DNA of 64,000 nucleotides from Paenibacillus sp. NAIST15-1 (GTDB taxonomy: Bacteria; Bacillota; Bacilli; Paenibacillales; Paenibacillaceae), in contig NZ_BBYF01000011.1 of assembly GCF_001894745.1 (NCBI RefSeq), forward strand, positions 124,001-188,000. The letters are read 5' to 3'. Made by a program: the position numbers and the translations under genes. Below, piece by piece: positions 55,366 to 64,000 of the stretch. The notes under the pieces were generated by a model. The model had not been told where the DNA came from and did no database searches. It saw only the letters and a program-made list of their open reading frames with translations. Numbering within the stretch: position 1 is the stretch's first letter; every line of letters starts with the position of its first letter.

Positions 55366-56430
55366 CTACCCTTCTTGCTTGGAGAAATAATCGAATAAGT
55401 CTCCGCGCGCTTCCTCCAAGTATGCCAGGTGCGACTCGCGCTCGATGCGAATTTTTAGACGCTGTGCTGTCTTCTCGAACAGATCCACGCATTCATTTGT
55501 GCGAATGATGAGCTTCTGTGGGCGTACCCCCTGCTCTTCAATAAGCTGCAAGAAGTGATTCAGGAATTCCTGCTCAAAGTTGTCATCATACGCGACATGG
55601 AAGCCTACAGCTACACGTGTCGTACGGTCTACCCACAAGCAAAGACGAGGATAGTACGGACGCTCGCCTTCACCCTTCACAGCAACAGGCGCATAGAAAA
55701 ATTCTGTCTCCCATTGGCCCTTCTTATTCGGGAAACGATCCATAACATCATTCAGACGATCGCGATTTTCGATTTCAACCTTCACAGGACGCTCCAATAC
55801 GAAGTCAGGATCCATCCAGCGATCTACCCACTTCTTGTTGTCCGGAGTACGAACCAACACTTGACCGGATTGCGGTGCTGTCATTACCTCTTTGTCCTTC
55901 TTCACGCGCGCTGCCAGATCTATCGCTTGTTCTAAGGCGATCGCCAAGAAACTGACCTGCTTCTCGTCAAGCGTCCATGGAACAAACCCCGGGTCGTATG
56001 CGCGGAACATTGGCCATGCATTACGGCCGCGGAAGCGTAACCCGAGCTCCTTGATCTGCGCCAAATCGCGCTTTTCCAGATCTGTACGGTCTTCAAACGT
56101 TACCATGATGCATTTTTGGCGATGAAGCCATGCATTCTGCTCATGATTGTCCAGCATCATGCTGTTCAGGCTCTCTAATCCTTCACCGCCGCGGAATAAC
56201 GCCAGACCGAACAAGTAGTCTGTTCCATTCATAATCGTGCAATAGCCCACTTCTCCGTCTTCGGGATTGCTCACGCCAAAGATCACGTTCTCCGGCATCC
56301 ACTCCCAGCTCGCCTGCTTCTTGAACGCAGAAGCTGCTTCATACAATCTCGCCCACAGCTTCTGTTCCGCTGTCAATTCTACTTCTTGTTCCGTACTTTT
56401 CTGTTCCGACTTCTTCTTTGCTTCTGTCAT
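55366..56430 (-). CDS. Conserved protein, DUF7309/DUF6930-like
   Basis: A 354-residue soluble protein. The first 25 residues are a charged Lys/Glu/Gln tail. The body has two domains: one with WEWMPENVIFGVSNPEDGEVGYCTIMNG (about 42-70) and GLALFRGGEGLESL, the other near 240-350 with FYAPVAVKGEGERPYYPRLCLWVDRTT and PQKLIIRTNECVDLF. I think it belongs to a Firmicute family annotated with DUF7309 and DUF6930 domains, but its function is not known. It is a single gene with its own terminator, upstream neighbour folE. Confidence 0.8.
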   Translation of the reverse strand: MTEAKKKSEQKSTEQEVELTAEQKLWARLYEAASAFKKQASWEWMPENVIFGVSNPEDGEVGYCTIMNGTDYLFGLALFRGGEGLESLNSMMLDNHEQNAWLHRQKCIMVTFEDRTDLEKRDLAQIKELGLRFRGRNAWPMFRAYDPGFVPWTLDEKQVSFLAIALEQAIDLAARVKKDKEVMTAPQSGQVLVRTPDNKKWVDRWMDPDFVLERPVKVEIENRDRLNDVMDRFPNKKGQWETEFFYAPVAVKGEGERPYYPRLCLWVDRTTRVAVGFHVAYDDNFEQEFLNHFLQLIEEQGVRPQKLIIRTNECVDLFEKTAQRLKIRIERESHLAYLEEARGDLFDYFSKQEG

Positions 56431-56477
56431 GTGACTTGTAACTCCTCCTATTCAAATTCCCTGCTCTGTCCGAAAAA

Positions 56478-56505
56478 AACCCCGTCCCATGCCCGGAACG
56501 GGGTT
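56478..56505 (-). terminator. Terminator of folE
   Basis: Arms AACCCCGT and complement, with a loop, followed by seven T on the minus strand. Confidence 0.88.
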
Positions 56506-56540
56506 CATCAGTTCATAGTTCACCCACATACATCACATTA

Positions 56541-57131
56541 CTACTTAATCAGTGACAAAAATTCCGCGCGCTGCGCCGCATCCGTCCGGAAGCTGCCGCG
56601 TGTTGCCATCGTTACCGTCTTGCTTCCCGGCTTCTTCACACCACGGGCGCACATGCACAAGTGCTCGCCTTCCACAACGACCATCACGCCGTGTGGCATG
56701 AGCACCTCATCCATAATGTCGGCAATCTCGGTAGTGATCCGCTCTTGCACCTGCAAGCGGCGGGAGATTGCTTCCACCAAGCGGGCGAACTTGCTAAGTC
56801 CTGCTATCTTGCCGCTTGGAATGTATCCGATATGCACCTTCCCGAAGAAGGGCGCCATATGATGCTCACATTGGCTATAATACGTAATATCCTTCACAAT
56901 GACAAGCTCTTCGTGATTTTCATCAAATGCTACCCCGAGCGCATCACGAGGATCTACCTCATAACCGGCGAAGATTTCCTCATACATGCGAGTCACGCGT
57001 GCTGGCGTATCCAGCAATCCTTCGCGCTCAACATCTTCTCCGACGAGCTTCAAGATTTCCTTAATATGATGCTCAATCTTCTCGCGATTCGTACCAACCT
57101 GTGTATTCACATAATCCTTCAAACCAGCCAC
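56541..57131 (-). CDS. folE: GTP cyclohydrolase I
   Basis: About 196 residues from GTG at 57131, which follows GAAGGAGGAACG; a longer frame exists. The enzyme makes dihydroneopterin triphosphate from GTP for folate and queuosine pathways. Visible: GEDVEREGLLDTPARVTRMY near 35, the zinc-binding Cys and His in YSQCEHHMAPFFGKVHIGYIP near 90-115, then SRRLQVQERIT and HLCMCARGVKKPGS near 160 with the second zinc Cys. All key residues are kept. It lies next to yneF and just downstream of queG, which fits a shared queuosine supply. Confidence 0.96.
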   Translation of the reverse strand: MAGLKDYVNTQVGTNREKIEHHIKEILKLVGEDVEREGLLDTPARVTRMYEEIFAGYEVDPRDALGVAFDENHEELVIVKDITYYSQCEHHMAPFFGKVHIGYIPSGKIAGLSKFARLVEAISRRLQVQERITTEIADIMDEVLMPHGVMVVVEGEHLCMCARGVKKPGSKTVTMATRGSFRTDAAQRAEFLSLIK

Positions 57132-57176
57132 GAACGTTCCTCCTTCCGCCGCGCTTGTGAGCATGATCTCGTTAAC

Positions 57177-57395
57177 TTAGCGGTTTTTCTTGAAATTCTT
57201 GTTCTTCATCATTTGCTGTGCTTGCTGCATCTGCTTCGAGTTCAGATTGTAGCCCATTTGCTTCGCCATCTTCTGCAGCATTTGAGGGTCTGATTGCATT
57301 TTCGTCATTTGGTTACGCAAGTAGTACACGCCGCCAGCGAAGCCGATGATAATGCCTACAATTAGTGTTACGATTGCCGTAATTACTGTCCACAT
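57177..57395 (-). CDS. yneF: YneF-family (UPF0154) membrane protein
   Basis: A 72-residue protein: one membrane segment with GFAGGVYYLRNQM, then a basic amphipathic tail with KMQSDPQMLQKMAKQMGYNLNSKQMQQA. This matches the small YneF family, conserved in Bacillales and of unknown function. ATG follows GGGGTGACC. It sits 45 bases upstream of folE, same direction. Confidence 0.93.
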   Translation of the reverse strand: MWTVITAIVTLIVGIIIGFAGGVYYLRNQMTKMQSDPQMLQKMAKQMGYNLNSKQMQQAQQMMKNKNFKKNR

Positions 57396-57592
57396 CTTCC
57401 CATGGTCACCCCAACATCGTCAAGTTTAGCTCATTGCTTCTATATTCAAGTAGGGTACAGATTCCGTGAATGATCCACCGAAAACTTCACATAGAAAACG
57501 AAAAGAGATCGATGTGCCGTTCGATTTCGAATATACTGTACCGCCACTATGATAGCACGTACCATCAATCGTGACAAATATCCCCTGTTCCA

Positions 57593-59347
57593 TTAAGGAG
57601 CAGTCAGCATCCGTTCTTCATTCGCCTGCATGCCTTCCAACTTAAGGAGAGTAACTTTCTTGTCCATCCCCCCGCCGTACCCGACCAGTCGGCCATCTGC
57701 TCCAATGACACGATGGCATGGCGCAATAACCGGAATCGGATTGCGATTGTTCGCCCCACCGACTGCTCGTACTGCCTGCGGACGTCCAATTGCCTCTGCG
57801 ATCTGCTTATAGGATCTTGTCTCCCCGTACGGAATATCCATTAGAGCGCGCCACACCTCACGTTGGAATGGCGTTCCTTGGAAATCAAGCGTCAAATCGA
57901 ACGATTGCCGCTCCCCTCTGAAATATTCCTCCAATTGGCGAATTGCCTCCTGCAGCCGTTCCGGATGACGCTGGAGGGCAGCCCGACCATATGTGCGCTG
58001 CGCCCAGGCGTTCAGACGCGCAGAGGTATCCAACACACTGCCGAATTCAATAGAACATAGTCCTGTCGCCGATGAGGCAACGGTCAGCATCCCTATCGGC
58101 GACTCCATCTCCTGCACATAAATAGGTTCCACATGATTGTCGAACTGCTGCAGGGCATCATCTATCGCTTGCACAACGGCATCCTCCTTCTCACGATTCA
58201 AGGCTGACAGCAGCGCCTGCTTCGCATCAGTACCACCAATCTGACCAAGCGCCCAAGCGGCTGTCGCACGAATATCATAACGCGTATCTTCTCGCAGCAA
58301 GGCACGCAACTCCCCAACCGCGCTTCGATCACGGAAGTTCCCAAGCGCCACAATCGCATTGCGCTGGATCGGCTTCTTGCCGCGCCATGCAGCCGACAAT
58401 GAGCCGAACTGCTCCTTAAATTCACGATTCGATAATTGCAGCATTGGAACGAGAAGAGGCTTCGCCTTCTCGGGATCAGGCTGCATTTCGGGTTGGTGCG
58501 TCCAATTCATTCCTTTATTTTTGGGACAAACGATCTGGCATGTGTCGCAGCCATACAGCCGATTCCCCATCTTGGTCATCATCTCATGGCTCAAGATGTC
58601 CTTCGACTGCGTCTGGAAGGAGATACACAGGTTCGCATTCAACTGTCCAGGGCCGACAAGGGCACTTGTCGGACAAGCATCAAGACAGCGCGTGCACTCG
58701 CCGCAGTCTTCTGTAACAGGCTCGTCAGACGGGAACGGAATATTCGTAATCATTTCGCCCAAGTAAATCCACGATCCCCACTGCGGCGAAATAATCGAGC
58801 AGTTCTTGCCGCTGAACCCAATACCTGCACGCTCTGCTACGGCCCTATCACTTAATTCTCCTGTGTCCACCATACTTCGTACCCGCAGTTCCTGTTCAGG
58901 CACGCGCTCACGCAAGAAAGTCTCCAGCTTCGCGAGACGATCACGCAGAACATGATGGTAATCAAGTCCCCATGCAGTCCGCGCAAACATTCCCCGATAG
59001 GAGCCTGCCTTCGACTTCGGCGATTCCTCCAGCTTGGAAGGATAGGCCACAGCAATGGCTATGATAGAGCGCGCATCCTCCAGCAACAATTCGGGGCGAG
59101 TACGCTTGTCCAAGTCAGGCTCTTCGAATCCCGAGGCATAGCCTTGGTCAATGGAATGCTGCAGCCTCGCCTTCAATTCAATGAATGGGTCTGCCGTTGT
59201 AAAGCCGACCTGATCAATTCCGAGTGCCGGGGCGGCCTCTATAATATCCTGCTTCAACTGGCGCCACCGATCCTTGGAAGCACCCTGATCAGATACCGCC
59301 CGCTCTTCATGATTTTGTTGTCCATTCAGCTTCTTCGAATCAAGCAT
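57593..59347 (-). CDS. queG: Epoxyqueuosine reductase QueG fused to HEAT repeats and Ogt-type alkyltransferase
   Basis: About 584 residues from ATG at 59347 after AAGGAGGTG. The first 310 residues are QueG: cobalamin-type N-terminal domain, the catalytic Asp in SMVDTGELSDRAVAERAGIGF near 160, and two 4Fe-4S sets, CGECTRCLDACP near 222 and CDTCQIVCPKN near 278. A HEAT-repeat part follows (about 325-410), which is normal in QueG. The last 165 residues (from about 420) are an O6-alkylguanine transferase: FQREVWRALMDIPYGETRSYKQIA and PVIAPCHRVIGADG with the acceptor Cys, near 545. The two enzymes are joined in frame with no stop. QueG finishes queuosine on tRNA; Ogt repairs alkylated DNA. Confidence 0.95.
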   Translation of the reverse strand: MLDSKKLNGQQNHEERAVSDQGASKDRWRQLKQDIIEAAPALGIDQVGFTTADPFIELKARLQHSIDQGYASGFEEPDLDKRTRPELLLEDARSIIAIAVAYPSKLEESPKSKAGSYRGMFARTAWGLDYHHVLRDRLAKLETFLRERVPEQELRVRSMVDTGELSDRAVAERAGIGFSGKNCSIISPQWGSWIYLGEMITNIPFPSDEPVTEDCGECTRCLDACPTSALVGPGQLNANLCISFQTQSKDILSHEMMTKMGNRLYGCDTCQIVCPKNKGMNWTHQPEMQPDPEKAKPLLVPMLQLSNREFKEQFGSLSAAWRGKKPIQRNAIVALGNFRDRSAVGELRALLREDTRYDIRATAAWALGQIGGTDAKQALLSALNREKEDAVVQAIDDALQQFDNHVEPIYVQEMESPIGMLTVASSATGLCSIEFGSVLDTSARLNAWAQRTYGRAALQRHPERLQEAIRQLEEYFRGERQSFDLTLDFQGTPFQREVWRALMDIPYGETRSYKQIAEAIGRPQAVRAVGGANNRNPIPVIAPCHRVIGADGRLVGYGGGMDKKVTLLKLEGMQANEERMLTAP

Positions 59348-59414
59348 CCCATTCACCTCCTTGTCGTCTCATGATGTATTTTCATATTCCATTCATTTCG
59401 CTAATGCGCTATAA

Positions 59415-59487
59415 AAAAAGCCTGTCCACAATCCGCCAACATCGGAAACGGCACCATGCATCCAGGAACTAAGTTCTGGAACAGGCG
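59415..59487 (-). terminator. Probable terminator of the NtdP-like gene
   Basis: GCCTGTTCC and GGACAGGC arms (one bulge) around a long loop with a further inner hairpin, followed by TTTTTTT on the minus strand. It lies 28 bases after the stop. Confidence 0.55.
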
Positions 59488-59514
59488 CCGTTCACCGATT
59501 TCATGTCTACTTGC

Positions 59515-60075
59515 TTACTGTTCATGAGGTTCGTTTAACAACCGCTTCCACTCTTCGTAATACCAACGTACCGTGCCATCATGGAATGGAGTATGACCCT
59601 GCTCAATGTACTCCAACACCTGATCCAAGCCTAGCTTCACCTTCTGCTCAACAAGCTCCGGATAATGATAGGTTAAGCGATTGTGCTCATACTCATCCTG
59701 ATCCACTACTTGAACTTGCCCATCCGTCATGCGAATGACATCCAAATCATAGTCAATATAAGTGAAAGTATTGCCGCACCGATATGGAGGCGATGCTATA
59801 TTACAATAATACCGAACACCGCATTCCTCGATAAGAGCAACAACGTTGAACCACTGCTTCGGGATGAGGAAGGTGACAGCAGGAATCTTGCTGACCCACT
59901 GCTTCCCATCCGACTCCCGAATCGGCGTCTGACTATTGATAAGGACGTACATGTCTTCCTTCACATGATCAGGATGCCGCATCGTGGAGGGCACAAGCCA
60001 GTTCTCGAGCCATACCCGATGCAGGTGACCATCGTGCTTGAAACTTTTCACAAGAGCTTCCTCATAACGATTCAT
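59515..60075 (-). CDS. DUF402 nucleoside tri/diphosphatase, NtdP-like
   Basis: A 186-residue protein matching the DUF402 family (YgaC/NtdP). Motifs: SFKHDGHLHRVWLEN near 11, ESDGKQWVSKIPAVTFLIPKQWFNVVALIEECGVRYYCNIASPP near 53, YIDYDLDVIRM near 107 and VVDQDEYEHN near 123; the Asp and Glu here bind metal. Studied members hydrolyse nucleoside tri- and diphosphates in the cytoplasm. ATG follows GAGGAATTAG. Confidence 0.92.
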   Translation of the reverse strand: MNRYEEALVKSFKHDGHLHRVWLENWLVPSTMRHPDHVKEDMYVLINSQTPIRESDGKQWVSKIPAVTFLIPKQWFNVVALIEECGVRYYCNIASPPYRCGNTFTYIDYDLDVIRMTDGQVQVVDQDEYEHNRLTYHYPELVEQKVKLGLDQVLEYIEQGHTPFHDGTVRWYYEEWKRLLNEPHEQ

Positions 60076-60264
60076 GCTAATTCCTCGGCTTTGCGTTCAA
60101 TTCGCTTTACTAATAGAAAAGCATATCTTTTCCCCGAATGCAACGGTTGAGAAGATATGCTTCCTTGTACAATGTTTGGCTATAGTAAATCGTGTATCGC
60201 CACTCTTACCGAATGAGGCCGATTGCGACCTTGCAATACATCTGCAATACAGGATTGCGCGCCG

Positions 60265-60702
60265 TTACCCTGCAACGATGCGCAGCTGCGACAGGGAGCG
60301 CAGCATATCCTTCGCTCCGTACCCCAATGCCTCAAACCATGGCAATACGACTTCTGTATGCTCGTCCACAGCAATCATAATGTTTTTGACGCGGCGTTGT
60401 TGGAATTTCTGTTCCAATCCCGCTACCAGTGCTTTGCCTACTCCTTGATTGCGATAATCTGGGTGTACGGCAAGGCGGTAATAGTAGCCGTTGTTACGAT
60501 CAACGGTTCCGATGACAAGTCCGACAATAGCCTGCTCCCCATTAGATGCCTCATGTTCTGCGATGAGCACCAGCTCTCCGTCCAACGATAACTGACGCGC
60601 GAATGCTTCCAGCGTCTTCTCACAACATTCATCTGACAGTGATTCCTTCAACAACTGGGTTGCCGGAAGATAATCCGACAAACGAAAGGAACGAACATTC
60701 AT
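60265..60702 (-). CDS. GNAT-family acetyltransferase
   Basis: A 145-residue protein with a GNAT fold. The acetyl-CoA-binding strand and loop is YYRLAVHPDYRNQGVGKALVAGLEQK near 78-103, followed by NIMIAVDEHTEVVLPWFEALGYG. The substrate is not known; the family acetylates amino acids, peptides or small amines. ATG lies at 60702 with a weak AGAGTAA site. It faces away from sodA. Confidence 0.93.
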   Translation of the reverse strand: MNVRSFRLSDYLPATQLLKESLSDECCEKTLEAFARQLSLDGELVLIAEHEASNGEQAIVGLVIGTVDRNNGYYYRLAVHPDYRNQGVGKALVAGLEQKFQQRRVKNIMIAVDEHTEVVLPWFEALGYGAKDMLRSLSQLRIVAG

Positions 60703-61217
60703 GACTTACTCTCCCTCATCCTGAGCTTGGTTTCGTGATCGGTTGTCTCTCTGTCTAACACCTTTCTACGCCTTTACATTAAATCTGTATCTTGTGGTTA
60801 TCTACATAGATTGTGCAATACCTTTACAAATACGACAAAAATCGCGAAAATCCTTCTTTATCTTTCAACTTCCATAAAAAAGATCGGAAAATCTCTCGTT
60901 TTCTCTTGTAAACGCTTTATTTAAAGCGTTTACATTACCCAATACAAGAAAAGGTTATAGAAATTGTAAAGAATTCGTATTCATTGCTAGCCCTGATCCA
61001 TCGTTCTCCAATGGAGCATTCGTTTGAAAAGAACCATTTTCGGGTAATATGATAGCGTTGAATGACAGGTTGTTATTCATCTATTTGTGAAGAATTGCGA
61101 AGGCTTTACTTTCAATGCAGACTTTCGCAACATTTATGTTGATTTATTCGTTCGCTTCATGTTTAATTAGGTTAGAAGTATATAAGATGCTACATAATTA
61201 TTAGGAGGTATGACACA
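60703..61217. other. Upstream region of sodA
   Basis: About 515 bases without a gene. It includes a 26-bp perfect palindrome (60908-60933) and a second inverted repeat (TTGCGAA and complement, 61094-61133). A likely sodA -10 box (TATAAG) lies around 61180; the -35 is not clear. Confidence 0.5.
60908..60933. repeat. 26-bp perfect palindrome upstream of GNAT gene and sodA
   Basis: Two 13-base arms, GTAAACGCTTTAT and exact complement, with no loop. The arms resemble a CcpA cre half-site (TGTAAACGCTTT), so a catabolite or LacI-family regulator could bind. It is a region of divergent transcription between the GNAT gene and sodA. Confidence 0.75.
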
Positions 61218-61835
61218 ATGGCACATCAATTACCAGCTCTTCCTTATGCCAACAACGCTTTGGAACCACATTTCGATGAAACAACAATGATGATTCACCA
61301 CGATCGTCACCACAACACATACGTGACGAACTTGAATGCAGCTTTGGAATCTGCTCCAGAATTGCAAGATAAATCCCTGGATGAACTTATCGCTAACTTG
61401 GATGCTGTTCCTGAGAGCATCCGCACAGCTGTACGCAACAACGGCGGCGGCCATGCGAACCACTCCCTGTTCTGGGAAATCATCGGACCAAACGGCGGCG
61501 GCCAGCCTTCCGGCAAATTGGCTGATGCAATCAACAATGAGCTTGGCGGCTTCGACAAGTTCAAAGAAGACTTCGCTAAAGCTGCAGCTACACGCTTCGG
61601 CAGCGGCTGGGCATGGCTTGCAGTAGATGCTAACGGCAAATTGTCCGTATACAGCCTGCCTAACCAAGACAGCCCGATTATGGAAGGCAAGACGCCTATC
61701 CTCGGCTTGGATGTATGGGAGCATGCATACTACTTGAAATATCAAAACAAACGCCCTGACTACGTTTCCGCGTTCTGGAATGTTGTGAACTGGTCAGCAG
61801 TTGAAAAACGCTACGAAGATGCATTGAACAAGTAA
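61218..61835 (+). CDS. sodA: Superoxide dismutase, Mn/Fe type
   Basis: A 205-residue dismutase. It starts with [34 protein letters not shown], and the metal ligands are His in MIHHDRHH, His in GHANHSLFW, and Asp and His in [14 protein letters not shown]. It converts superoxide to hydrogen peroxide in the cytoplasm. ATG follows AGGAGG. Codon use fits high expression. It is a single gene with its own terminator. Confidence 0.98.
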   Translation: MAHQLPALPYANNALEPHFDETTMMIHHDRHHNTYVTNLNAALESAPELQDKSLDELIANLDAVPESIRTAVRNNGGGHANHSLFWEIIGPNGGGQPSGKLADAINNELGGFDKFKEDFAKAAATRFGSGWAWLAVDANGKLSVYSLPNQDSPIMEGKTPILGLDVWEHAYYLKYQNKRPDYVSAFWNVVNWSAVEKRYEDALNK

Positions 61836-61848
61836 TTCATGCATTGGC

Positions 61849-61895
61849 AACAGCCGTCCCCCTGCAGGCTTTCTGCTCGGAGGACGGCTGTTTTT
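61849..61895 (+). terminator. Terminator of sodA
   Basis: Stem ACAGCCGTCC and complement, loop of about 20 bases, then TTTTTG, directly after the stop. Confidence 0.92.
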
Positions 61896-61934
61896 GTTAG
61901 CAGCGCTTATGATGTTAACACATTATTCATATGC

Positions 61935-61974
61935 AAAAAGCCCAGACCTGCTTTGCACAGGATCAGGGCTTTTT
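61935..61974 (-). terminator. Terminator, likely of cysK
   Basis: AAAAAGCCC and its complement with an inner CCTG/CAGG stem, T runs on both strands. It is about 90 bases after the cysK stop, between convergent genes, so it may serve both. Confidence 0.8.
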
Positions 61975-62063
61975 ATTTACAGAGATTCATGTGCTTCCCT
62001 GCAGCTGATGCTTATTTCGTTGTACCATGACACGTATATAATAAGTATTCCAGCGCCTGCCGC

Positions 62064-62996
62064 TTAGCCTTCGAACAATGGCGTCGACAGATAACGTTCG
62101 CCTGTATCCGGCAGCAGCACAACAATCATCTTGCCTGCATTCGAAGGGCGCTTCGCCAGCTGTGTCGCAGCTGCCAAGGCTGCGCCGGAGGAAATACCAA
62201 CTAGGAAGCCCTCCTGCTTCGCAAGCTCGCGTGCTGCAGTGAATGCTTCTTCGTTCGTAACCCGGATGATCTCATCAACGATGCTGCGATCGAATGTGCT
62301 CGGCACGAAGCCAGCACCGATACCTTGAATCATATGCGGACCGCGATTGCCTCCTGACAGAACAGGAGAATCAGCAGGTTCAACTGCTGTAATTCGTACC
62401 GATGGCTTATTCTCCTTCAATACGCCGCCTACACCACTTATTGTCCCACCAGTGCCGACCCCTGCCACGAAGATATCCACTTCTCCGTCCGTATCGCGCC
62501 ATATTTCTTGTGCTGTCGAATTCCGGTGCATTTCTGGGTTCGCCTTATTATGGAACTGCTGTGGGATGAACGAGTTCGGAATGCTCTCGGCAAGTTCCTC
62601 CGCCTTCCGAATTGCACCCTGCATCCCTTCTGATCCAGGCGTGAGCACGATTTCCGCACCAAGCGCCTTCATCATCTTAATGCGCTCCATACTATACGTA
62701 TCTGGCAACGTAATAATAATACGATAACCAAGTGCTGCAGCAGCGCTCGCCAATGCAATCCCCGTGTTGCCGCTTGTCGGTTCAATAATGACCGAGCTGC
62801 GGTCGATGACACCTTGCTCCTCGGCTGCCTTAAGCATTGCATATCCGATACGATCCTTGACGCTTCCACCAGGATTGAATGCTTCCAGCTTCGCAACGAG
62901 CCTCGCTCCGAGGCCATGCTTGCGACTGTAGTTGTTCAGCTCCATTAGGGGTGTGTTGCCAATGAGCTGTGTAATGTTTGATGCAATGTTGGACAT
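62064..62996 (-). CDS. cysK: Cysteine synthase A
   Basis: About 310 residues, the normal length, from ATG at 62996, with GGAGG eleven bases upstream. A longer frame to 63176 only overlaps the neighbour's 5' part. The PLP-dependent enzyme makes cysteine from O-acetylserine and sulfide. The PLP Lys is in [18 protein letters not shown] near 42, the phosphate-binding loop in [11 protein letters not shown] near 68, and [11 protein letters not shown] near 175. The end ([16 protein letters not shown]) is typical. It lies 46 bases downstream of the TVP38-type gene. Confidence 0.97.
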   Translation of the reverse strand: MSNIASNITQLIGNTPLMELNNYSRKHGLGARLVAKLEAFNPGGSVKDRIGYAMLKAAEEQGVIDRSSVIIEPTSGNTGIALASAAAALGYRIIITLPDTYSMERIKMMKALGAEIVLTPGSEGMQGAIRKAEELAESIPNSFIPQQFHNKANPEMHRNSTAQEIWRDTDGEVDIFVAGVGTGGTISGVGGVLKENKPSVRITAVEPADSPVLSGGNRGPHMIQGIGAGFVPSTFDRSIVDEIIRVTNEEAFTAARELAKQEGFLVGISSGAALAAATQLAKRPSNAGKMIVVLLPDTGERYLSTPLFEG

Positions 62997-63042
62997 ATTC
63001 AACTTTTCCTCCATAACGATATTATCGCAATTCCTTGTGTCG

Positions 63043-63681
63043 CTACGTGCGGCCACGCCTTGATTGGCATCGCTCCACGACTCGATGTATTCCATAAATG
63101 CCAGCCACGTACACGGCATATAGAAGCAAGACGACCGGTATCCTTGTCCAGTCTTGAAGCAACTGCTCGCCGACATAGGCGAACAGGAACATAACCGGCA
63201 GCTTCCCTAATACCGTTGCCACCATGAAGGTGCGCAGAGGGATAGACAGCATGGCCGCATATGCATTAATCGCTACAGCTGGGACAATGGGAATCATCCG
63301 TCCGATAAGCACAGCAGTGAATGCATTTCGTTCCATTAATTGATTAAAGCTTCGAAGTAAGCCGATACGCTCAATATACGACCTGCCCTGCTTGGATATC
63401 CCGCTTCGAACAGCAAGGAACATCAAAGCAGCCCCTACCGTCGAAGCCGCCACGTTCATCCAGCCACCAATCCAGAAGCCAAAAGTAGCGCCTATAATCC
63501 CTGCCACTAGACCGAATGGAATGACAGGAAATAGGGATATAGCGACAGCAGCAAGAAACATAATGATGAGCGCACCTGCTCCAGGCTCCATATGACGCAG
63601 TACAGCAAGCAGCTTCTCATGGTACACCAAGATGAGTACAGCAGCGAGAACATACAGCCCGAGAGATATTCGCTTATCCAA
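63043..63681 (-). CDS. TVP38/TMEM64-family membrane protein
   Basis: About 212 residues with five or more membrane segments. TTG at 63681 is chosen for the GAGGAGGTACA just upstream; TTG at 63720 is an alternative. The family signature is clear: [26 protein letters not shown] near 50-75 and [27 protein letters not shown] near 120-145. These proteins belong to the DedA-like VTT superfamily, with lipid-flipping or transport roles in related members. ATG-less start and short spacing lower certainty on the exact N terminus. It precedes cysK, but a functional link is not seen. Confidence 0.9.
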   Translation of the reverse strand: MDKRISLGLYVLAAVLILVYHEKLLAVLRHMEPGAGALIIMFLAAVAISLFPVIPFGLVAGIIGATFGFWIGGWMNVAASTVGAALMFLAVRSGISKQGRSYIERIGLLRSFNQLMERNAFTAVLIGRMIPIVPAVAINAYAAMLSIPLRTFMVATVLGKLPVMFLFAYVGEQLLQDWTRIPVVLLLYAVYVAGIYGIHRVVERCQSRRGRT

Positions 63682-64000
63682 TGTACCTCCTCTGGCATCG
63701 GCTTCCGTTACTGGTTGCAAACGCTGCCTACTTCCTTACGTTAATAATTCCATATTAATATATAGAAGCCCTCCGCCACAAGCTCGCTGGCATTTTGCTC
63801 CCTTCCTCGACTGCCTTCGCAATAAGTAATGGGAACTGACTCCCACTTATGTCCCTGTGATCTTCTTAATTTCTTCAATCATGCCACCTCTTCGTGTAAA
63901 CGAATCGAGATGCATGCCAACATGATTCCAATATAGATGAAACTCCCTCTAAAATACAATAAATTGCAATTAAACTTCTTCATATTACGGATCATTTACA
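63682..64000. other. Right-edge intergenic region
   Basis: About 320 bases with no complete gene. On the minus strand, two short frames overlap near 63840-63950 (a hydrophobic one ending at 63880, and MIEEIKKITGT starting there after GAGGTGG), too short to support as genes. Nothing else stands out. Confidence 0.4.

Noticed and set aside
62997-63176. 60-residue N-terminal extension of CysK
   Set aside because: It overlaps the TVP38-type gene, has no ribosome binding site, and CysK proteins start near the ATG at 62996.
63840-63950. Two overlapping short frames near the right edge
   Set aside because: They are 11 to 20 codons, one without a standard start, so no gene can be supported.

Overview
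The window looks like a Gram-positive, spore-former-type chromosome, most likely Paenibacillus or a close relative. The reasons are strong AGGAGG-type ribosome binding sites, frequent TTG and GTG starts, Rho-independent terminators, a consensus cre box, LplBC-type sugar importers with a YesN-like AraC regulator, HelD, YneF, NtdP and YdbS/YdbT homologues. No rRNA, tRNA, CRISPR array or intact insertion sequence was seen. All positions and residue numbers were read by eye; no database search was run.

Left edge (1-4.6 kb): a visibly AT-rich block, unlike the rest of the window. It holds a tightly packed minus-strand operon: two thioredoxin-like proteins (CSSC and CAHC motifs), a MauE/DoxX-type membrane redox protein, an unidentified anchored protein, a DUF6941-like protein, an ABC exporter with fused ATPase, and last a 68-residue peptide with ten cysteines followed by a terminator. 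A lipoprotein gene begins just beyond and runs off the window. I read this as a cassette that makes and exports a disulfide-rich peptide, possibly a bacteriocin. It is the best candidate for an undescribed system. A gene-poor stretch (4.5-5.2 kb) separates it from the rest.

5.2-13.4 kb: a six-gene minus-strand operon for an extracellular polysaccharide: membrane-anchored glycoside-hydrolase-like protein, HEAT-repeat membrane protein, processive GT2 synthase, degenerate GGDEF-receiver protein, UDP-sugar dehydrogenase, and a second TIM-barrel-type protein. 13.8-19.1 kb: a five-gene operon with an OmpR/histidine kinase pair, a LolA-like lipoprotein and two YdbS/YdbT-type PH proteins. 19.3-21.5 kb: D-Ala-D-Ala ligase and an amidase-like protein. 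21.9-24.6 kb: aconitase on the plus strand.

24.9-30.6 kb: small metabolic and regulatory genes (HxlR regulator with divergent short-chain dehydrogenase, ArsR regulator with divergent flavin reductase, GT61 glycosyltransferase, ion/carboxylate permease). 30.8-38.4 kb: a copper/nitrous-oxide-reductase accessory region. It has a NosL-like lipoprotein with a His/Met-rich tail, then a divergent operon of propeller lipoprotein, two-component system, NosD, NosL, NosY and NosF. No nosZ lies in the window. 38.5-46.1 kb: a carbohydrate ABC importer with a Gfo/Idh/MocA dehydrogenase, and its divergent AraC regulator.

46.3-64 kb: mixed housekeeping and stress genes: IclR regulator, membrane hydrolase, a superoxide dismutase with a long N-terminal extension, an orphan DNA adenine methylase, a 47-residue membrane peptide, PhzF-like isomerase, HelD, YcxB-like protein, FolE, YneF, a QueG-HEAT-Ogt fusion, NtdP-like phosphatase, GNAT acetyltransferase, SodA, CysK and a TVP38/TMEM64 membrane protein. 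A possible small RNA lies at 54.5-54.6 kb.
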